From Prevotella sp. (lineage in GTDB: Bacteria; Bacteroidota; Bacteroidia; Bacteroidales; Bacteroidaceae), in contig JAFTQG010000025.1 in the NCBI GenBank assembly GCA_017462915.1, forward strand, positions 1-64,000: a DNA stretch of 64,000 nt, written 5' to 3'. Below, piece after piece: positions 59,543-64,000 of the stretch. A program made the position numbers and the translations under genes. The first letter of the stretch is position 1, and each line of letters starts with the position of its first letter. Under the pieces are notes generated by a model. The model did not search any database, was not told the DNA's origin, and saw only the letters and a program-made list of their open reading frames with translations.

Positions 59543-59574
59543 CAAAGATACAGAGTTTTAATCATATACGCAAA
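59543..59574 (-). promoter_or_regulatory. Early-family promoter, copy 11
   Basis: TTTG, 20 bases, TATCTTTG on the - strand (T in place of C in the -7 element). It drives the MutS-like gene. Confidence 0.85.
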
Positions 59575-59617
59575 TTTGCCAACTTTTATTTTGGTTAGCT
59601 GATGTTAAAGTTTTGGC

Positions 59618-59842
59618 TTATACTTCGTAATCTTCTGTGTCGATGTCAAGGTCTGTAATTGTGAACGTCCGTATGCACGACATGAGGCCAGTCTGACCGT
59701 ATGGATAAAGCGTCGATGCAGTGTAAACACTCTTGCGGAAGTTCTCTAATGCTATGGCCTTGGCTTCCTCGTCTGAATTGGCAATAAACTCATGCAGTCT
59801 GGCAATCTTTGGTGCCTGTGGATAAACTTGAACGTATCTCAT
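59618..59842 (-). CDS. Hypothetical phage protein
   Basis: A 74-residue protein (MRYVQVYPQAPKIARLHEFI start, DTEDYEV end). Not recognised. Second gene of the short operon from promoter copy 12, four bases after the preceding stop. Confidence 0.58.
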   Translation of the reverse strand: MRYVQVYPQAPKIARLHEFIANSDEEAKAIALENFRKSVYTASTLYPYGQTGLMSCIRTFTITDLDIDTEDYEV

Positions 59843-59846
59843 ACTC

Positions 59847-60131
59847 TTACTTGTTAGCGTTTAGTCTCTCATTTATCCAATCAAGTCTCTCTTGGTAGGC
59901 TTGCTGCTGGCCCTGCAGCATAGCAATGACCAGCTCTGCTTTGTTTACTTCTTCAAGACTGAGTGCAAACACCACGCCCTGCTCCACGTTCCTAATGCGC
60001 TTGCGAAGGCTTGCGATAGTAGCCTTGATAGCTTTGATATTGGGGATTCCTCCCTTTGCGAAGGCAGCGTCTAACTGCTCCTTAATGGAAGTGTACGACT
60101 CCTGCTTTATCTGCTCTGTTGTCTGTGCCAT
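59847..60131 (-). CDS. Helical phage protein
   Basis: A 94-residue, all-helical protein (MAQTTEQIKQESYTSIKEQL) with likely coiled coils at residues 35-90. First after promoter copy 12. Unknown function. Confidence 0.58.
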   Translation of the reverse strand: MAQTTEQIKQESYTSIKEQLDAAFAKGGIPNIKAIKATIASLRKRIRNVEQGVVFALSLEEVNKAELVIAMLQGQQQAYQERLDWINERLNANK

Positions 60132-60173
60132 AATCTCTAAGTTTTGAAGGGTTAAATATCTTATTTGACACTA

Positions 60174-60205
60174 CAAAGGTAGTCATTATTTATCAGATAC
60201 GCAAC
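60174..60205 (-). promoter_or_regulatory. Early-family promoter, copy 12
   Basis: GTTG, 20 bases, TACCTTTG on the - strand (the -33 element is the weakest of the twelve). It drives 60131 to 59618 and lies back to back with the + strand promoter at 60278. Confidence 0.82.
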
Positions 60206-60277
60206 ATTTACCACCTTTATTTTCAGTTAGCTTGTGTTAAATTTATCACTTCTGCAACGTGTCTCGAAAATAAGTTG

Positions 60278-60285
60278 TATCTTTG
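60278..60285 (+). promoter_or_regulatory. -7 element for the lipoprotein gene
   Basis: TATCTTTG on the + strand, 18 bases before the ATG at 60303. No TTTG lies at 20 bases upstream, so the unit may be weak or independent of the phage's own promoter family. Confidence 0.5.
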
Positions 60286-60302
60286 CAGAAAAATTCGTGA
60301 GT

Positions 60303-61073
60303 ATGAAAAGAATCCCCAAATTTATAACCGTTTTCCTTCTCTTTTTCGTTGTTTCTATACATTTCTCATGTTCAAATAAACAACTAAAAGAAAGTGCTTC
60401 TACTGAGCAAGTTTCTCAACGTGAAGCAGATTCCCTCCTTCTTGAAAAATGCAAGAAGCTTTATACAAAATTAGATTCCATAAAAGACACCAAAGATTTT
60501 CCCACCTATGGCTTTTCTGTAGATGGCCCGTATAGCTGGTGGCTTAACGAAATACACGCTTTCTCTGAATCCGAAAACAAATCTCTTTTTTCTGCCTATG
60601 GTATAACACAATCAGACATCGAACAGGTTGCGCTTGATTATGTTAATTCTAATACCATTTTAAGCGTCGAAGAAATTAAAGCTGCAGATGAAAGGCGTAA
60701 TAGAGTTGAAAGAATCCTTTATTTCGGCATTCGTCTTGATTCTGATTTTAGCTCTGAAATTGCAAGCGCCATCAATAATAGTTCAAAAACCATTCTTGGC
60801 AGGTGGAAACTAACAGCGCACCAAGCAAAAACGCTATCATATATTCTTGAAGTTTTTAGTGTAAACGATAATTACTATTTCACGCAATCTTATACAAATG
60901 GGAATGAGCCTACCAGTGGCAAGCTCATTCGAAGAGGACATGCTTTCTATGAAGTCCCCAGTGTCTCAGGTGATTATTTTGTCATTCTCGATGACATTCT
61001 CTTTCTTGCTGACGATGGTGGCGAATACGAAGATGGCACAAAGGGACTTTACTCTATCACTCCATTAAAATAG
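60303..61073 (+). CDS. Phage lipoprotein (moron)
   Basis: A 256-residue protein with a lipoprotein signal (MKRIPKFITVFLLFFVVSIH, then FSC), so it should be lipidated at a cysteine near residue 23. The mature part is unknown, with a beta-rich C-terminus (LIRRGHAFYEVPSVSGDYFV). The ATG at 60303 is used because it begins the signal peptide. It is the only + strand gene inside the phage besides the integrase, has its own -7 element, and is clearly richer in A and T than its neighbours, so it looks like a late acquisition expressed from the prophage. It overlaps the convergent methyltransferase by nine bases. Confidence 0.8.
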   Translation: MKRIPKFITVFLLFFVVSIHFSCSNKQLKESASTEQVSQREADSLLLEKCKKLYTKLDSIKDTKDFPTYGFSVDGPYSWWLNEIHAFSESENKSLFSAYGITQSDIEQVALDYVNSNTILSVEEIKAADERRNRVERILYFGIRLDSDFSSEIASAINNSSKTILGRWKLTAHQAKTLSYILEVFSVNDNYYFTQSYTNGNEPTSGKLIRRGHAFYEVPSVSGDYFVILDDILFLADDGGEYEDGTKGLYSITPLK

Positions 61074-61814
61074 CGTCTGCTGTTTAGCCTCTCCCTTCAG
61101 CCGATTCTCAGCAACAGCATAGAACTTCTCATTATTCTCTATGCCGATGTATTTCCTGCAAAGCCTTTGAGCGGCAACAGCCGTAGTGCCTGAGCCCAGG
61201 AATGGGTCAAGCACCACGTCACCTTCATTCGTTGACAAGCGGATGAAACGCTCCATTATCTCAGCGGGTTTCTGTGTTGGATGCAGCTTCTTACGGACTG
61301 ACTGAGCATGGAGAATACGGCTATACATTTCGCTATCATCCATAGCTTTCAGTCCAGTACCAAGCTCATAGATACGAATGATAAACTCAGCGTTTTGAGC
61401 AAAGCGTTTCTTGTTGATGATTCCCAGAGGTTTCTCCCAAACCAGCAGGGCGAACTTATAACCGTGCTCTATAGCCCACTGAGCGTATAGCGGTATCTGG
61501 TCCTCGCAACAGAAGATGTATGCGTTCATCTTCTTCATCAGCCGTGGTGTCAAATCCAGCCAACGGTAGATGTCATCCTTCGTGAACTGCACCTTGATCC
61601 TACACTCTCCACTCTCGTCATTGTAGTCATAGAGCGAAGTGTTGCTATGGCACTTCTCATTCTCACCGCGCTCAAACTTGCCGTTGTGCTTACTGAAGCA
61701 ATACGGCGGGTCGGTCACAATGAGGTCAATGCTATATGCTGGCAGGTCATCCATCACCTGCAGGTTGTCGCCGAATATCAGCCGGCTTTCCTTGATAGTG
61801 TTGATGTACCTCAT
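61065..61814 (-). CDS. DNA methyltransferase (N6-adenine or N4-cytosine, DPPY type)
   Basis: A 249-residue enzyme that transfers a methyl group from SAM to a DNA base. IVTDPPYCFSKHNGKF is the catalytic motif IV near residue 33, and VVLDPFLGSGTTAVAAQRL near 213 is motif I, with YIGIEN after it. The order catalytic-then-SAM motif is that of beta-group methyltransferases. HPTQKP near 180 is typical. No restriction endonuclease is next to it, so it is probably an orphan that protects phage DNA. It lies between the tape-measure module and the lipoprotein. Confidence 0.9.
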   Translation of the reverse strand: MRYINTIKESRLIFGDNLQVMDDLPAYSIDLIVTDPPYCFSKHNGKFERGENEKCHSNTSLYDYNDESGECRIKVQFTKDDIYRWLDLTPRLMKKMNAYIFCCEDQIPLYAQWAIEHGYKFALLVWEKPLGIINKKRFAQNAEFIIRIYELGTGLKAMDDSEMYSRILHAQSVRKKLHPTQKPAEIMERFIRLSTNEGDVVLDPFLGSGTTAVAAQRLCRKYIGIENNEKFYAVAENRLKGEAKQQTLF

Positions 61815-62044
61815 AGCTTTACCCTCTTAGTCATACGGTCAATGAGTTTGTAGATGCCTCGCTCGGACATCTGGTATTTCTCCGAAAGGTGGTAAACGAT
61901 ATATCCCACCTTGTGATGCTTCGCCTTCATGTCCTTATATTCGGCCATGAGGTCAAGGTATTTGACATCTTTCGGGTCGATGCCGTTCTCTACTAAAGCC
62001 TCCATCAGAGACTTGTTAAGCTGAAATAATTCGTATCTGGTCAT
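61811..62044 (-). CDS. Hypothetical helical phage protein, possible HTH
   Basis: A 77-residue protein (MTRYELFQLNKSLMEALVEN). The C-terminal part (GYIVYHLSEKYQMSERGIYK, then LIDRM) resembles a helix-turn-helix. It could be a small regulator or an operon partner of the methyltransferase, which it overlaps by four bases. Confidence 0.58.
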   Translation of the reverse strand: MTRYELFQLNKSLMEALVENGIDPKDVKYLDLMAEYKDMKAKHHKVGYIVYHLSEKYQMSERGIYKLIDRMTKRVKL

Positions 62045-62066
62045 AATAACGTGATTTGGTTCTTAC

Positions 62067-64000
62067 TTATAGGTTGTCAAGACTCTCGATAACATCTACT
62101 TTACGCTGTGCGTCCGCAATCTCCACTACAGACACCACGGGACGAATCTCCTGAGCTGCCTCAGTATAGACGCGCTGTAGTTCCTCCGTGGGCATGGTGT
62201 AGTCTCTGTAGGCATAGCTGGCCTGCATCGGCACCACACCCTTACCTACCTCGTTCATAGCAGCCAGCAAAGGCTCATAGAGTTTAGTGGCCCTTGCGGT
62301 CATCACATACTCACCATTACTGAGCATAGCAGGGATAGAGTCAGACGTGCCAGTGCCCGGCCCTGTCACCTTGCCACCTGTGGCGTACTTGCTACCTTCT
62401 GATTTTTCAGAACGTATGCTGTCTATCTGGCTGTTGGCTTGCTTCACCGTACTGATAGCAGTAGCGATATTGGCAAGCACCGTAGCCACCGTCGTAGCGA
62501 TAGCTGCAAGGTTAGCCGGGTAAGGCAGGGATGCAGCGGAAGCGATACCAGCGGACAAAGCACGACCTGTGTCAATGGAAATCTGTGCCAACGTGATTAT
62601 CTCGCTAAGTCTCACCATTGCCTCGTTGTTGTCAGCAAGAGCGTTGGCAAGAGATACAAGGCTGTTGGTCACTGAGCGTACTGCTGTGAAGTATGCCTTG
62701 CGATTCTTCAGGTCGGCATTGCGGAAAGCGGCCATTGCAGCATATTTGTCTTTCTCAGCATTGAGCCGGCGGGTGTTGAACTGCTGTTCAGTCTCACCTT
62801 CCAACTGCCCCTGACGCACGATGTCCTCATACTTCTGTGCCGCTGCCTGCTGACGCACGGCAAGGATAGCAAGCTCGCTGTCGTTCACCACGTCAAGGCG
62901 AAGCTGTTCCAGGCCCATTTGCTGCTCTACCCAGTCCTCACCGTTCTGCTGTTCACTCAGAATGCGCTGGGTTTCCCACATTTCCAGCTCGGTAATCTGG
63001 TTCATCAAAGCTTGCTGACGTTCACTTGCGAGCTGCTGCTGGTATTGCTGTTCAAGAATGAGGTTTTGACGACGTGACGCCTCCAGCACATTATTCTCCC
63101 TCTCGGCATATTCTTCTTTGACAGCAAGAATAGCTTCAGACCCTTTCTGTTGGATTTGCAGAAGGTTAGCTTGTGCCAATGCTGCGGCATCGGATTCAGC
63201 ACCATACTGAGCAACGGCAGCGTCATATTGCTGCTGCGCTGCTGCGTCGGCAATACGCTTCTTTTCCTCTGCATCAGCCACACGGTTTTCTCTCTCACGC
63301 TGCAGAGCGATAAGGTCAAGTTCTGCTTTCTGCTCATTCTGCTCTTTCTTCAGTTCTAACTCCTGACGGGAGCCTTTCATTGCAACAGAGAGACGTGACT
63401 GAATAAGTTTCTGCTGATCCTGCACCTGACGCTCCCACTCCTTGTCATCGAGTTTGGCCAGTTCCTCGTTTTTCTTCTGCTCTTTGGCAAGGATAGTACG
63501 CTCAATAGCAGACCGGGCAGTCTCAGTGAGGTTCTTCTCAGTAGCCAGCTTCACCTTCAGCTTGCGGATTTCGCCGTCATACTGCTGCTCCAGCTGTTGG
63601 CGACGTTTTGCAGCAGTATCTTTCATCAGGTCAAGCATGGCCTTCTCTGCTTCTTCGAGTGCCTTTGCTTCTAACTCAGCCTGTTTCTGTGCAGTGGTTT
63701 TGCCATTTCCGCCACGTCCACCACCACCGCTGCCGCCTTTGCCTTGGCCAATCAGCGTATTATAGTCACTAAGGGCATCGTTCATCTTCTTTCGAGCGTC
63801 AAGCACCTGCTGGGTCGTGGCAGACTGGTCTTTGATGATTCGGTGATACTCATCCTTCGCGTCTTGCCATGCTTTGAGGTGAGCCTGAACGTCTTGGGTG
63901 TAGGTAAGTTCTGGAGTGCCATCAGAGCCTCCCCCTCCTGTTCCACTACCTGAACCACCAGTAGGATTGTTCATCTTATTTATCTCACCCTCTAAATAAG
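62067..64000 (-). CDS. Tape-measure protein, C-terminal part (partial)
   Basis: The frame is open to the window edge, so the visible methionine at 63974 is probably internal. Visible features: Gly-rich linkers near the edge, a very long coiled coil (about 350 residues, rich in Gln, Glu and Ala), hydrophobic segments (ALSAGIASAASLPYPANLAA, then IATTVATVLANIATAI), and the C-terminal signature YATGGKVTGPGTGTSDSIPA with MLSNGEYVMTARA, typical of tape-measure proteins. It sets tail length and helps DNA entry, so the phage has a non-contractile or contractile tail of Caudoviricetes type. Confidence 0.85.
   Translation of the reverse strand, partial: YLEGEINKMNNPTGGSGSGTGGGGSDGTPELTYTQDVQAHLKAWQDAKDEYHRIIKDQSATTQQVLDARKKMNDALSDYNTLIGQGKGGSGGGGRGGNGKTTAQKQAELEAKALEEAEKAMLDLMKDTAAKRRQQLEQQYDGEIRKLKVKLATEKNLTETARSAIERTILAKEQKKNEELAKLDDKEWERQVQDQQKLIQSRLSVAMKGSRQELELKKEQNEQKAELDLIALQRERENRVADAEEKKRIADAAAQQQYDAAVAQYGAESDAAALAQANLLQIQQKGSEAILAVKEEYAERENNVLEASRRQNLILEQQYQQQLASERQQALMNQITELEMWETQRILSEQQNGEDWVEQQMGLEQLRLDVVNDSELAILAVRQQAAAQKYEDIVRQGQLEGETEQQFNTRRLNAEKDKYAAMAAFRNADLKNRKAYFTAVRSVTNSLVSLANALADNNEAMVRLSEIITLAQISIDTGRALSAGIASAASLPYPANLAAIATTVATVLANIATAISTVKQANSQIDSIRSEKSEGSKYATGGKVTGPGTGTSDSIPAMLSNGEYVMTARATKLYEPLLAAMNEVGKGVVPMQASYAYRDYTMPTEELQRVYTEAAQEIRPVVSVVEIADAQRKVDVIESLDNL

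Noticed and set aside
61065-61814. Restriction-modification system at the DPPY methyltransferase
   Set aside because: No endonuclease-like gene is next to it. The neighbours are a small helical protein and a convergent lipoprotein.

Overview
The window holds one chromosomal edge and at least 62 kb of a temperate bacteriophage (prophage) of a Bacteroidales bacterium, most likely Prevotella or Bacteroides-like. Four things point there: the C-terminus of a host Era GTPase at the left edge, promoters of the Bacteroidetes type (TTTG, 20 bases, TAnnTTTG), the lack of Shine-Dalgarno sites, and an integrase of the Bacteroidetes tyrosine-recombinase kind. The right end of the prophage is outside the window, because the tape-measure gene runs off the edge.

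Layout from left to right: era 3' end and short tandem repeats (1-340); integrase on the + strand (545-1777); then almost everything on the - strand. Early-type modules of small genes, a ParB-like protein, a sliding-clamp-like protein and a DUF932 protein fill 1.8-10 kb. A lysis cassette (10.1-14.5 kb) encodes holin, endolysin and a spanin-like protein. Between holin and endolysin sit metK, pfs (mtnN) and luxS, which make SAM, recycle SAH and produce the AI-2 precursor. At 14.6-15.5 kb is a small non-structural gene carrying a variable repeat. A long operon at 15.5-24.3 kb includes a MazG-like NTP pyrophosphatase, a TrpF-like TIM barrel, a YopX protein and a possible ADP-ribosyltransferase-fold protein. 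The structural operon (24.5-47.7 kb) encodes capsid protease/scaffold, major capsid, portal, connector, tail and fibre proteins, and a diversity-generating retroelement (DGR): target gene, template repeat, reverse transcriptase. From 47.9 to 60.2 kb there are more small-gene early operons, a DUF4942 methyltransferase, a free-standing MutS domain I, and a GNAT gene in a small mobile cassette. At 60.3 kb is a + strand lipoprotein gene (moron), followed by a DNA methyltransferase and the tape-measure protein.

The DGR is well supported: the 110-base template repeat (35941-36050) differs from each of two variable repeats at 17 positions, and all 34 differences fall on sense-strand adenines. One target is a tail-operon protein next to the template. 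The other lies 21 kb away, in a gene with an early-type promoter.

Transcription appears to be organised by two promoter families. Twelve near-identical copies of one (each with exactly 20 bases between elements and a conserved spacer) head the non-structural operons. A second type, TGTAAYTTTGCCG, heads the capsid and lysis operons. The phage encodes two likely SAM-dependent methyltransferases, so the metK-pfs-luxS cassette could supply SAM and remove SAH, could release AI-2 at lysis, or both. This is inference.
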